Shown in pieces: positions 57,234-64,000 of a stretch of DNA of 64,000 nt. The notes beneath the pieces were generated by a model, which ran no database searches, was not told the origin of the DNA, and saw nothing but the letters and a program-made list of their open reading frames with translations. Made by a program: the position numbers and the translations under genes. Numbering within the stretch: position 1 is the stretch's first letter; the number at the start of each line of letters is the position of its first letter. This DNA comes from Rhodothermales bacterium (lineage in GTDB: Bacteria > Bacteroidota > Rhodothermia > Rhodothermales > JAHQVL01): contig JAWKNW010000020.1 of NCBI GenBank assembly GCA_041391505.1, forward strand, positions 1 to 64,000, in the 5' to 3' direction.

Positions 57234-58577
57234 TCACCGGATTGTGGAACGCTCGTCCCACGGGGGGCTGATCAGCCGAAATTCACCGCGACCCGATTCG
57301 TCCATGAATACAAACCGCCGGCCGATGCGGCGATAGTGCCAGATCTCGTAGGGATGTTTGACGTCGGCGTTGGCCTGGCCCTGCTCGATCTCATCCGGCT
57401 CGCCATACAGCACCATCGCATGGCCCCGGTCGCTTTCCCAGCCGCGTTCCTGACCCGAATAATGGCGGTTGGCGAAGTCGATCCGATGGTAATACTCCTC
57501 CATGCGTTCGTTCACGTCGGGCGTCGCCGGCGTGGGATCGCGTTTCTGCCAGAATTCCAGGAAGCGGTCGTAGCGTTCTTGCTTGGTCTTGCCTTCGCGG
57601 ATATAACGCAGGTCTCGGGCCTTGGCGACATAGGCCAATTGATCGATGGCTTCATCGATATCCCGCCCTTCGTGCTGGGCATCGGACTCGACGAGCGACA
57701 CCGCGCGTGCGGCGAGATCGATCAATCGTCCATCCGCGTCGCGGAGTGCCACGCGCAATTCGTATTCGCCCACCTCATAGGCCTGCAGCGGGACCGTCAC
57801 GACCACCGGGTTACGGCCTTTTTTCAGCTGGACGGTGGCGTCGAAGTTATACGCTACCTCCCCGAAGGGCTCCTCGTCGCGCCAGCGGCGCAGAAACCAG
57901 CGCATGAACGGGAGGCTTTTGCTCTTCTGGGTGCGAATGACGACGCGCTCGACGCGGACTTCGGCCGGCACGTCGGCGTAGACTTCATAAAAGAACTTGA
58001 ACGAAGCGTCTCGCAGGGTCAACCGATCCGAGACGCGGGGCACGATGCTCTGGGTTTCCGCGCTGAAATCGTTCACCAGGATGAGGTCGCTCACGGTGAT
58101 CGGGGCGGAAAAGTCGCGCACCTCGGCAACCATTTCCTGCTGCATCTGCATCGCGTTGGCGCGATCCTGCACCTGGATGCGCACGCGGTACCGGCCGGGC
58201 TCCAGGTAGAGGGAGCGGGTCGTGAGCGCGGCGTTGACCGGCGACTGCGTCGCGGCAAAATGGTCGGCGAACGCGGTCGCTTCCCAGGCGGGGTTCTCGA
58301 CCAGTTCCTGCACGTCGTTCTGCTCGTCGACGCGATTGACCTCTACATATACGGCGTAGCTGGCCGAGAAGCCGCCGGCGGCCTTGAGGAACTGGAGATG
58401 GGTGAAGGGGATCGACGCGTAGAGATCCAGCCTGGCCTTGCCGGGCTCCTCGGGAGCCCTGGTGCTGACCATGTCGACCGAAAACCCATCCTGCACCTGC
58501 GCGTGCGCAACCTGAACGCCGCCGGCAAGCGGGGCGCTACAGCAGAGCATAAGCAACAGGACAAGGTAAAAACGCAT
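57234..58577 (-). CDS. GWxTD-domain secreted protein
   Basis: A 447-aa exported protein: signal peptide MRFYLVLLLMLCCSAPLAGG, cleaved near HAQ. The body (about 30-330) is made of beta-strand repeats (LDLYASIPFTHLQFLKAAGG, YRVRIQVQDRANAMQMQQ and similar). The C-terminal 100 residues are the GWxTD domain, with GWESDRGHAMVLYGEPDEIE; here the third residue after GW is Ser, not Thr. This domain is common in Bacteroidota and related phyla and its role is unknown. It is upstream of fmt with a 30-nt gap. An interrupted dyad (58642-58678) lies 65 nt before its start and may be an operator. Confidence 0.86.
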   Translation of the reverse strand: MRFYLVLLLMLCCSAPLAGGVQVAHAQVQDGFSVDMVSTRAPEEPGKARLDLYASIPFTHLQFLKAAGGFSASYAVYVEVNRVDEQNDVQELVENPAWEATAFADHFAATQSPVNAALTTRSLYLEPGRYRVRIQVQDRANAMQMQQEMVAEVRDFSAPITVSDLILVNDFSAETQSIVPRVSDRLTLRDASFKFFYEVYADVPAEVRVERVVIRTQKSKSLPFMRWFLRRWRDEEPFGEVAYNFDATVQLKKGRNPVVVTVPLQAYEVGEYELRVALRDADGRLIDLAARAVSLVESDAQHEGRDIDEAIDQLAYVAKARDLRYIREGKTKQERYDRFLEFWQKRDPTPATPDVNERMEEYYHRIDFANRHYSGQERGWESDRGHAMVLYGEPDEIEQGQANADVKHPYEIWHYRRIGRRFVFMDESGRGEFRLISPPWDERSTIR

Positions 58578-58641
58578 TGTGGCGGATACGTATGCAGCGT
58601 GGCCGAAGACGCTCGAACAGCAAAGAGCAGACCGCTTTAAT

Positions 58642-58678
58642 AACGTTTCTTCACATCATTTCGTATGTGAGGAACGTT
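58642..58678. promoter_or_regulatory. Dyad upstream of the GWxTD gene (possible operator)
   Basis: aacgtt (58642) and aacgtt (58673) flank tcacat (58651-58656) and atgtga (58665-58670), a two-step inverted repeat centred near 58660. It may bind a regulator or form a hairpin in the GWxTD leader. No match to a known operator is claimed. Confidence 0.4.
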
Positions 58679-58839
58679 GCGCCATACTTTTTGCGTTCTG
58701 GCCCAAATATGTGGCCGACCCAGGCGCTCCGGGGGCATGGAGCCGTCGGACCGTTTAATTCCGCAACTGAACAGTCGCAAAGATTCACCCAATGGGGCAA
58801 GGCGGGTACTGTTTTTTACCCCCGCAGGCCCTCCGGGCA

Positions 58840-59796
58840 TTACGAGAAAAGCGCACTTACAAAGCGGCGGCGGTCGAATACCTGAAGATCCTCGATCCCT
58901 TCACCGACCCCGATGTATTTAACCGGTATCTGAAACTCGTTGGAAATGCCGATGACGATGCCGCCCTTCGCGGTGCCGTCGAGCTTGGTCAGCGCGAGGC
59001 CGGTCACCTCCACGCTCTTGGTAAACTCCTCCGCCTGACGGATCGCATTCTGGCCCGTGGAGGCATCCAGGACCAGAATCACCTCGTGCGGCGCATCCGG
59101 GATCTGCCGGCTCATCACGCGCTTGATCTTGGTCAGCTCGTCCATGAGGCCGCCTTTCGTATGGAGCCGGCCGGCCGTATCGATGATCACCACGTCGCTA
59201 CCCCGCGTGATGGCGGAGGCGATCGTATCGAAGGCCACGGCGGCGGGATCGGCGCCATGGCCCTGCTTGACGATCGGGACGTCCGCGCGTTCTGCCCAGA
59301 TGCCCAGCTGCTCGGTGGCGGCGGCTCGGAAGGTGTCCGCCGCACCCAGGATGACGTTCCGGCCGGCCTGTTTGAACTGAAAAGCCATCTTGCCGATCGT
59401 CGTCGTCTTGCCCACCCCGTTCACGCCGACGACCATGATGACGTGCGGCTTGTTGGGTAGCGGAGCGCTGAAATCGGCCGGCCGCTCCGGCGAGTCCCCG
59501 ATCACCAGCCGCGCGATCTCATCCTGAATCATCGTGTTGAGTTCGGCGGCATCCAGGTATTTATCCCGGGCCACCCGCTCTTCCACCCGTCTGATGACCT
59601 CGAGGGTCGTCTTGACCCCGACGTCGCTCGTCACGAGCGCTTCCTCGAGGTCGTCCAGGACTTCCTCGTCGATCTGATCCTTGCCGCGCAGGGCGCGACC
59701 GAGCTTGCTGAGAAAGCTGGTCCGCGTTTTTTCGAGGCCCTGTTCGAGGCGTTCCTGCTCCTTGTCCCGGGTTTTAAAACGATCAAAAAGTCCCAT
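58840..59796 (-). CDS. ftsY: Signal-recognition-particle receptor FtsY
   Basis: A 318-aa NG-domain GTPase with a short N-domain. G1 is VVGVNGVGKTTTIGKM, the insertion-box region FRAAATEQLGIWAERAD, G3 IDTAGRLHTKGGLMDEL, G4 TKLDGTAKGG; the C-terminal VKYIGVGEGIEDLQVFD is typical of FtsY. The long acidic A-domain of E. coli FtsY is missing, as in many bacteria. It docks SRP-ribosome complexes at the membrane. It lies 262 nt upstream of the GWxTD gene and about 150 nt downstream of pgsA. Confidence 0.97.
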   Translation of the reverse strand: MGLFDRFKTRDKEQERLEQGLEKTRTSFLSKLGRALRGKDQIDEEVLDDLEEALVTSDVGVKTTLEVIRRVEERVARDKYLDAAELNTMIQDEIARLVIGDSPERPADFSAPLPNKPHVIMVVGVNGVGKTTTIGKMAFQFKQAGRNVILGAADTFRAAATEQLGIWAERADVPIVKQGHGADPAAVAFDTIASAITRGSDVVIIDTAGRLHTKGGLMDELTKIKRVMSRQIPDAPHEVILVLDASTGQNAIRQAEEFTKSVEVTGLALTKLDGTAKGGIVIGISNEFQIPVKYIGVGEGIEDLQVFDRRRFVSALFS

Positions 59797-59949
59797 CGGG
59801 CCGCCGGATCGACGTCAATCTGGTGAATGAGGCAATGCGTCAGCGCACCGCCAGCAGCCATCATCGCCGGCCCTGCAGGGCGCTCAACAGAGAGATGCCG
59901 ATACGTCGAAGGAGAGGAGCCGTTCCGTGCAAACAGCGTGGAAACGCAT

Positions 59950-60612
59950 TCAGCCCACGGATTCCGCCTTGGGCTCGACGGCCGTCACAGAAAAGGGGAC
60001 GTCGCGCCCCGTGGCGCCGTCGCCTTCGTCGTGGCTGCCGCCGGCGGACCGGAAGATGGTCACGTAGCGCACGACGTAGAGCAGAAAGGAATAGATAAAG
60101 AGAACCGACGTGATCCAGATCGACACCTGCATCACCGGCGGATCGGCCTTGAGCAGTGCGGCGAGCACGGTCAGCGAGAGCGAGAAGACAGCGATTTTCC
60201 CCATCCAGATGCTCATCAGCACCCGATTGAGCCGATGCGCCGCGATGACGCTCCCGAGCACGATCATCAGATCCCGGCTCAGCACCAGCATCAGGAACCA
60301 GCCGGGCAGGCTCCCCTTGATCACCAGCGAAAGCACGACGGCCGAGGCGGCGATCTTGTCCGCGATGGGATCGAGCACCTTGCCCCACTCGGAGACGGTG
60401 TGGGACCAGCGCGCGATGGTGCCGTCGAACCAGTCCGTGCCGACCGCCAGAAGAATCAGACCGAGCGTCCACTTCATCGGACCGTCGACGACGATCATAT
60501 AGGAAATGGGCAAAACGAGGACGATGCGAAATATGCTGAGCATATTCGCAGCCGTCCAGAACGTGCCGAGCGTCCGGATGCTTAACTTATTTCCCTCGGA
60601 CATGGCAGACAT
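59950..60612 (-). CDS. pgsA: CDP-alcohol phosphatidyltransferase, likely PgsA
   Basis: A 220-aa membrane enzyme; three closely spaced ATGs at 60633, 60612 and 60603 are possible starts. The family motif DG-x2-AR-x8-G-x3-D-x3-D is exact in TDWFDGTIARWSHTVSEWG followed by KVLDPIADK. Five to six transmembrane helices (for example NMLSIFRIVLVLPISYMIVV). Its size and the NMLSIFRIVLVLP start suit phosphatidylglycerol-phosphate synthase; other CDP-alcohol enzymes (PssA, cardiolipin synthase-like) remain possible. A C-terminal hydrophilic tail of about 30 residues (HDEGDGATGRD) is unusual for PgsA. Confidence 0.88.
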   Translation of the reverse strand: MSAMSEGNKLSIRTLGTFWTAANMLSIFRIVLVLPISYMIVVDGPMKWTLGLILLAVGTDWFDGTIARWSHTVSEWGKVLDPIADKIAASAVVLSLVIKGSLPGWFLMLVLSRDLMIVLGSVIAAHRLNRVLMSIWMGKIAVFSLSLTVLAALLKADPPVMQVSIWITSVLFIYSFLLYVVRYVTIFRSAGGSHDEGDGATGRDVPFSVTAVEPKAESVG

Positions 60613-60801
60613 GAGTAAAACCGACCGGTACATACACGGACTAGAAAGGTACGCACAATGTGAGAAATGGTTTGTCGAGGGGTCGTTCCAAGGTGCGTAC
60701 TGATTACCCGTGAGAACAACCTGGGCACTACATCCTCGTGTCGTTACGCCCGAACGGGCGAGCGAAGGAAAAGCGTGAAATAATCGGCCGAACGATGTGC
60801 C

Positions 60802-61635
60802 TCAGCCTTTGACCGCGCCGAGGGTGAGGCCGGAGATCAGATACCGGCTCAGCACCAGAAACAGCGCAACGACCGGGATCGAGACGAGGAGCGACCCGGC
60901 CGCGTATAAACCCCACTTTGTAGTCAGGGTACTCTGAAAGAGTTTCAATCCCAGCGGCAGGGTAAACATATCCGTATCCTGCAGCACGACATTGGCCACG
61001 ACATATTCGTTCCATGCCGTCATGAACGAAAACAGCGCCGTGATGACCAGCGCCGGCGCGGCCAGGGGCAGCACCACTTTGTAGAACACCTGCCACGGCG
61101 TACACCCGTCGATGCGCGCCGCCTCCTCGAGCGCCGGCGGGATGGTGTCGTAATACCCTTTCATCTGCCAGACGCAAAACGGCAGCGCCGTGGCGGTATA
61201 GATGATGATGATGCCCAGGTAGGAATTGAGCAGGTGCAGCTTGATCAGCAGCACGTAGAGGGGCAGGAGGAGCATCGTGGCCGGAAACATCTGGGTGACC
61301 AGCAGTCCGCTCAGGAGGGCGCCTCGCCCGGTGAAACGGAAACGCGACAGCGCGTAGCCGGCGGTAGAGGCGAGCGTTACCCCCGTCAACGTGACCACGA
61401 GCGAGACGAGGAAGGAGTTGAGGAGCCACGACATGAAGGGCGTGTCGAAGAGGAGCTCGCGGTAGTTTTCGAGGGATGCGCCTTCGGGAATGAGCGCCAG
61501 CGAGGTGGAGAGGAGCTGATCCGACGGCCGCAGCGAAATCGTGATGATGCGCGTGACGGGATAGACCGAGATGAACGCAAACAACGCGAGCACCGCGTAG
61601 GTGCCGGCTTTCGCTATGACGGATCCGGATCGCAT
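60802..61635 (-). CDS. Sugar ABC transporter permease (MalG type)
   Basis: A 277-aa inner-membrane permease with six predicted helices. The EAA loop EEAARIDGCTPWQVFYKVVL fits the MalG class and the family end (AAGSLLVSIPVVALFLVLSR) matches the type. It forms the second half of a MalFG channel. It follows malF with the 12-nt repeat in between, and is preceded in the same direction by malE. The ATPase is absent from the window; a shared MsmK/MalK-like ATPase elsewhere is expected. Confidence 0.93.
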   Translation of the reverse strand: MRSGSVIAKAGTYAVLALFAFISVYPVTRIITISLRPSDQLLSTSLALIPEGASLENYRELLFDTPFMSWLLNSFLVSLVVTLTGVTLASTAGYALSRFRFTGRGALLSGLLVTQMFPATMLLLPLYVLLIKLHLLNSYLGIIIIYTATALPFCVWQMKGYYDTIPPALEEAARIDGCTPWQVFYKVVLPLAAPALVITALFSFMTAWNEYVVANVVLQDTDMFTLPLGLKLFQSTLTTKWGLYAAGSLLVSIPVVALFLVLSRYLISGLTLGAVKG

Positions 61636-61646
61636 GAGGGATGGCT

Positions 61647-61694
61647 AGGCTTTCAACCAGGGCTTCAACTAGGGCTTCAACTCGGGCTTCAGGC
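61647..61694 (-). repeat. Four-unit 12-bp tandem repeat between malF and malG
   Basis: Units aggctttcaacc, agggcttcaact, agggcttcaact and cgggcttcaggc run from 61647 to 61694, overlapping the malF stop at 61689. They fill the short gap before the malG start. Confidence 0.75.
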
Positions 61695-62576
61695 CGCTTC
61701 CGTGGCGTTGGTCCGATGCAGAAAAACCTGGGTGAACGTAAAGAGAATCACAAAAATAATCATGGACAACGCGGCCGCCCAGCCGAAGCGGTACATCGAG
61801 AAGGCGGCCTCGTAGACGAACGAGACGAGGATATGGGTCTGATCGCTGGGTTCTCCCCCATTCGAGACGAGCCAGACGACGTTGATGTTGTTGAAGGTCC
61901 AGACGATCCCGAGCGTGATCGCCGGCACCATCGCCGGCCGGATCAGCGGCACCGTGACGCTCCAGAACTGCCGCCACGCCGACGCGCCATCCACTTCCGC
62001 CGCCTCGTACAACTCGGCGGGAATCGACTGGAGGGCGCCGAGCGCGACCACCATCATGAACGGAAATCCGAGCCAGATGTTGGTCAGGATCACCGCCGCA
62101 AACGCTTCGAAGGGCGACGTGAGCCATTCCACCGCCGGCAGGTTCAGGTACCGCGTCATGATCTGGTTGATCGCGCCGTATTCGTAGTTGAACATGCCGC
62201 GCCAGGTCAGCGCCGTGATGTACTGCGGAAGCGCCCAGGGCAGGATCAGCAGCACGCGCCAGGCCGAGCGGCCCGCGATAAACCGCTGGTGGAGCAGGAC
62301 GGCGAGGAAGACGCCGAGCCCGACATGGAACACGATGTTGGTCAGCGTCCACGCGATGGTCTTCCAGAGAATCTCCCAGAACCGCGGCTCCGCCAGCACG
62401 GCGGCATACTGCTGAAAGCCGATGATCTTCCAGTCGCGAATATGGTAGATGTTCATATTCGAGAGCGAGATCCGGACATTCTCGAAGAACGGGAAGGCGA
62501 CGACGACCAGCACCACCAGGACGGTCGGCCCGAGAAGCGCTACCAGAAACAGCCGTTGACGCAAGGTGTCGTTCAT
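61689..62576 (-). CDS. Sugar ABC transporter permease (MalF type)
   Basis: A 295-aa permease from the ATG at 62576 (MNDTLRQRLFLVALLG). Six transmembrane helices and the EAA loop ELYEAAEVDGASAWRQFWSV identify MalF. The WLVSNGGEPSDQTHIL segment between late helices is typical of maltose/trehalose-type permeases. It ends in a 12-bp repeat array and follows malE by 26 nt. A longer frame upstream runs into malE and is not used. Confidence 0.95.
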   Translation of the reverse strand: MNDTLRQRLFLVALLGPTVLVVLVVVAFPFFENVRISLSNMNIYHIRDWKIIGFQQYAAVLAEPRFWEILWKTIAWTLTNIVFHVGLGVFLAVLLHQRFIAGRSAWRVLLILPWALPQYITALTWRGMFNYEYGAINQIMTRYLNLPAVEWLTSPFEAFAAVILTNIWLGFPFMMVVALGALQSIPAELYEAAEVDGASAWRQFWSVTVPLIRPAMVPAITLGIVWTFNNINVVWLVSNGGEPSDQTHILVSFVYEAAFSMYRFGWAAALSMIIFVILFTFTQVFLHRTNATEAA

Positions 62577-62602
62577 GGTTGTCCGTTCGAATCGGCGGTC
62601 GC

Positions 62603-63880
62603 CTAAAGAAACGTGTCGGCGATGCGCTTCTCCACTTCGGCCTGCATCTGTCGCGCGCCCTCTTCCGCGGAGATCGCGCCATTCATCACCAGCTGATACG
62701 GGCCGCGCATGCCGTCCCATACCTGCCTCAGTTGCGGCGCGAGGGGCATCGGGAGCCCAACGTCGACCTGCCGGATCGACGCCCGGAGGATCGGGTTTTC
62801 GAGGACGACCGAATCGGTGCGGACCGCGTCGATGGTCGGGATGGCGGCGAGGCGCCTCGCCATCTGCCGCTGCATATCGGCATCGGTCAGGTAGATCAGG
62901 ACGTCCCGAAGATAGGGTTTGAGTTCCTCGGAGACGTTGGCGTTAACCGAATATCCTTTCGACGAAATCACGGGCGCGGACCAGCGGCCCGTCTCCGACA
63001 TCATGGGGATGCGGGCGAGGCCGTAATCGATGCCGGCGTCGCCGTAGCCGGCCCAGGACCACGGCCCGTTGATGATGTTGGCCGCGCGCCCCTCCTTGAA
63101 GAGCGTCTCGGCGATATTGTAGTCGCTCTCGTTCGGGATGACCCGGTAGCGGTCGCGCAGGTCGAGGATGAACTGGATGGCCCGGACGGTCGCCTCGGTG
63201 TCGAGCGTCGGGTTGCCGGCGTCATCGATCATCCAACCGCCAAAGCCGGTGAGAAACGGGATGAAAAAAAACGGTTCGGTGTAATTCCAGGTAAGCCCGT
63301 AGCGCTCGGGCCGGCCGTCGCCGTTCTCGTCGACCGTCAGCGCCTGGAGCATCGCGATCCAGGCGTCGGTGTTGTCGGGCGGCACCGGCATCAGCGCCTT
63401 GTTATAGACGAGGATGAGATGGTTGCCCACCTGATCCGCCACCATCCACGGTTCGTCGTTCCAGCTGATCACCCCCGAAGGGCCGAACTGCGCGAGGTAA
63501 GCGTCGTCGAGCACCGTCGTGATCGGCGCGATTGAGCCCGTAAGGGCAAACACGGAGAGATTGTCCGACGGCCCGTAGACCAGTTCGGGCCCCTGCCCGC
63601 CCACGGAGGCCACGATATAGAGATTGCGCAGCTCTTCGGTCTCCTTGTACAGGACCTCGACCACCCGATCCGGATGCGCGGCGTTGTAGGCCGCGACCGA
63701 CTCCTCGAAGAACGCGCGTTCGGCATCGTTCTTCTGATGCCATATCCGGATCCGGACACGGGTATCTTCGGGTCCGCAGCCGGCCAGGAGCACCGCCGCC
63801 ACGAGGCAGAGCACGCCGCACCATCTCGCCGGGCGTCCGATAGACCTCGATGTGGGGTTTCGTTCCGGCATCCTTCTCAC
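62603..63880 (-). CDS. Sugar ABC transporter substrate-binding lipoprotein (MalE type)
   Basis: A 425-aa protein with a lipoprotein signal (VLCLVAAVLLAGC, lipobox LAGC). The mature part is a type I solute-binding protein with RIRIWHQKNDAERAFFEES, then SVGGQGPELVYGPSDNLSVF and the hinge VGNHLILVYNKALMPVPP. FKEGRAANIINGPWSWAGYG is a conserved strand of maltodextrin-binding proteins. It starts at GTG 63880, overlapping the stop of the preceding gene (gtga); a start at ATG 63871 is also possible. With MalF and MalG it imports a maltose- or trehalose-like sugar. Confidence 0.93.
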   Translation of the reverse strand: MRRMPERNPTSRSIGRPARWCGVLCLVAAVLLAGCGPEDTRVRIRIWHQKNDAERAFFEESVAAYNAAHPDRVVEVLYKETEELRNLYIVASVGGQGPELVYGPSDNLSVFALTGSIAPITTVLDDAYLAQFGPSGVISWNDEPWMVADQVGNHLILVYNKALMPVPPDNTDAWIAMLQALTVDENGDGRPERYGLTWNYTEPFFFIPFLTGFGGWMIDDAGNPTLDTEATVRAIQFILDLRDRYRVIPNESDYNIAETLFKEGRAANIINGPWSWAGYGDAGIDYGLARIPMMSETGRWSAPVISSKGYSVNANVSEELKPYLRDVLIYLTDADMQRQMARRLAAIPTIDAVRTDSVVLENPILRASIRQVDVGLPMPLAPQLRQVWDGMRGPYQLVMNGAISAEEGARQMQAEVEKRIADTFL

Positions 63881-64000
63881 CGCACGGATACGACGGCGCC
63901 CGTCAGCGCCGGCAGGCCGATGACCAGTTCGCCCCCTTCACCGCCGAGACGGATCGCATCGGTTTCGCCGGCGGTGACGAACACCACGCGCTGTCCGCTC
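63877..64000 (-). CDS. C-terminus of an upstream gene, perhaps a glycoside hydrolase (partial)
   Basis: The minus-strand frame reads from the right edge to a TGA at 63877 (SGQRVVFVTAGETDAIRLGG onward, ending VVSVR). Its beta-rich ending of the form LVIGLPALTGAVVSVR resembles the C-terminal beta-sandwich of GH13 alpha-amylase-type enzymes. With only 40 residues this is a suggestion, but it would suit a gene next to a MalEFG importer. Its stop overlaps the malE start by 4 nt, so it is in the same transcript. Confidence 0.5.
   Translation of the reverse strand, partial: SGQRVVFVTAGETDAIRLGGEGGELVIGLPALTGAVVSVR

Noticed and set aside
58642..58678. Crp-binding site in tcacat...atgtga
   Set aside because: The half-sites are in reversed order relative to a Crp site (TGTGA-N6-TCACA), so it is kept only as a generic dyad.

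Overview
The window is 64 kb of GC-rich, densely coding chromosome. It most likely comes from a member of the Bacteroidota/Rhodothermota lineage (Rhodothermales-like). Supporting this are a C-terminal type IX secretion (Por/T9SS type A) sorting domain on a PQQ-type dehydrogenase, a GWxTD-domain protein, a 72-aa DUF2795 protein, a large plug-and-barrel outer-membrane receptor with a carboxypeptidase-like N-domain, several lipoproteins with long hydrophilic N-termini, and an alanine dehydrogenase with an N-terminal extension. The assignment is inference from gene content. No rRNA, tRNA, CRISPR array, transposase or prophage gene was seen; the content reads as core chromosome with scattered lineage-specific genes.

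Layout. 1-6.4 kb: a mechanosensitive channel (cut by the left edge), an AlkA-like glycosylase, a PPi-type phosphofructokinase, a secreted beta-propeller lipoprotein, an HDOD protein and a pentapeptide-repeat ion channel. 6.6-13.4 kb: alanine dehydrogenase, a heptanucleotide tandem-repeat array, then secreted hydrolases (amidohydrolase, M1 aminopeptidase, T9SS-sorted sugar dehydrogenase). 13.4-21 kb: a Ser/Thr kinase with TPRs, threonine synthase, a sigma factor with a membrane TonB-like partner, a second heptanucleotide array, and a hexose-6-phosphate mutarotase. 21.2-26.8 kb: a one-strand signalling island with a TPR-histidine kinase, a lone receiver, a receiver-nucleotide cyclase and a receiver-PP2C phosphatase, followed by a small asparaginase-like protein. 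26.9-34.5 kb: uvrB, a membrane AraC regulator next to a TonB-dependent receptor, ribosomal protein L31 and thymidine phosphorylase.

34.6-42.4 kb: a PspA gene followed by a short protein resembling the PspA C-terminal half and a two-TM coiled-coil membrane protein; this unusual membrane-stress-like set is the best candidate for an undescribed module. Then come enoyl-CoA hydratase, a moaC-floA cluster, the overlapping house-cleaning pair rdgB-dtd, and rpsU with a clear promoter and terminators on both sides. 42.4-47.6 kb: a fused E2/E1 2-oxoglutarate dehydrogenase and an RNA m5U methyltransferase of the RlmD/TrmA type. Their adjoining ends (about 45.85-46.42 kb) carry a cluster of stops and frame changes, which most likely marks poor sequence. 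47.6-60.6 kb: a cNMP-binding protein, an Omp85 barrel, DUF2795, an M23 endopeptidase behind a consensus promoter and a long leader, hprK-moxR, a degenerate galactokinase, fmt, GWxTD, ftsY and pgsA. 60.8-64 kb: a malE-malF-malG type sugar ABC importer, preceded by the tail of what may be a glycoside hydrolase.

How it fits together: the genes describe a heterotroph that degrades and imports peptides and sugars (M1 peptidase, amidohydrolase, MalEFG-type importer, outer-membrane receptor) and runs glycolysis through a pyrophosphate-type PFK. It puts heavy investment into envelope maintenance (PspA set, FloA, Omp85, M23 peptidase, MscS) and into phosphorelay, second-messenger and Ser/Thr-kinase signalling. 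Most CDS starts were trimmed from the longest frame to the start that matches family length or a signal peptide.
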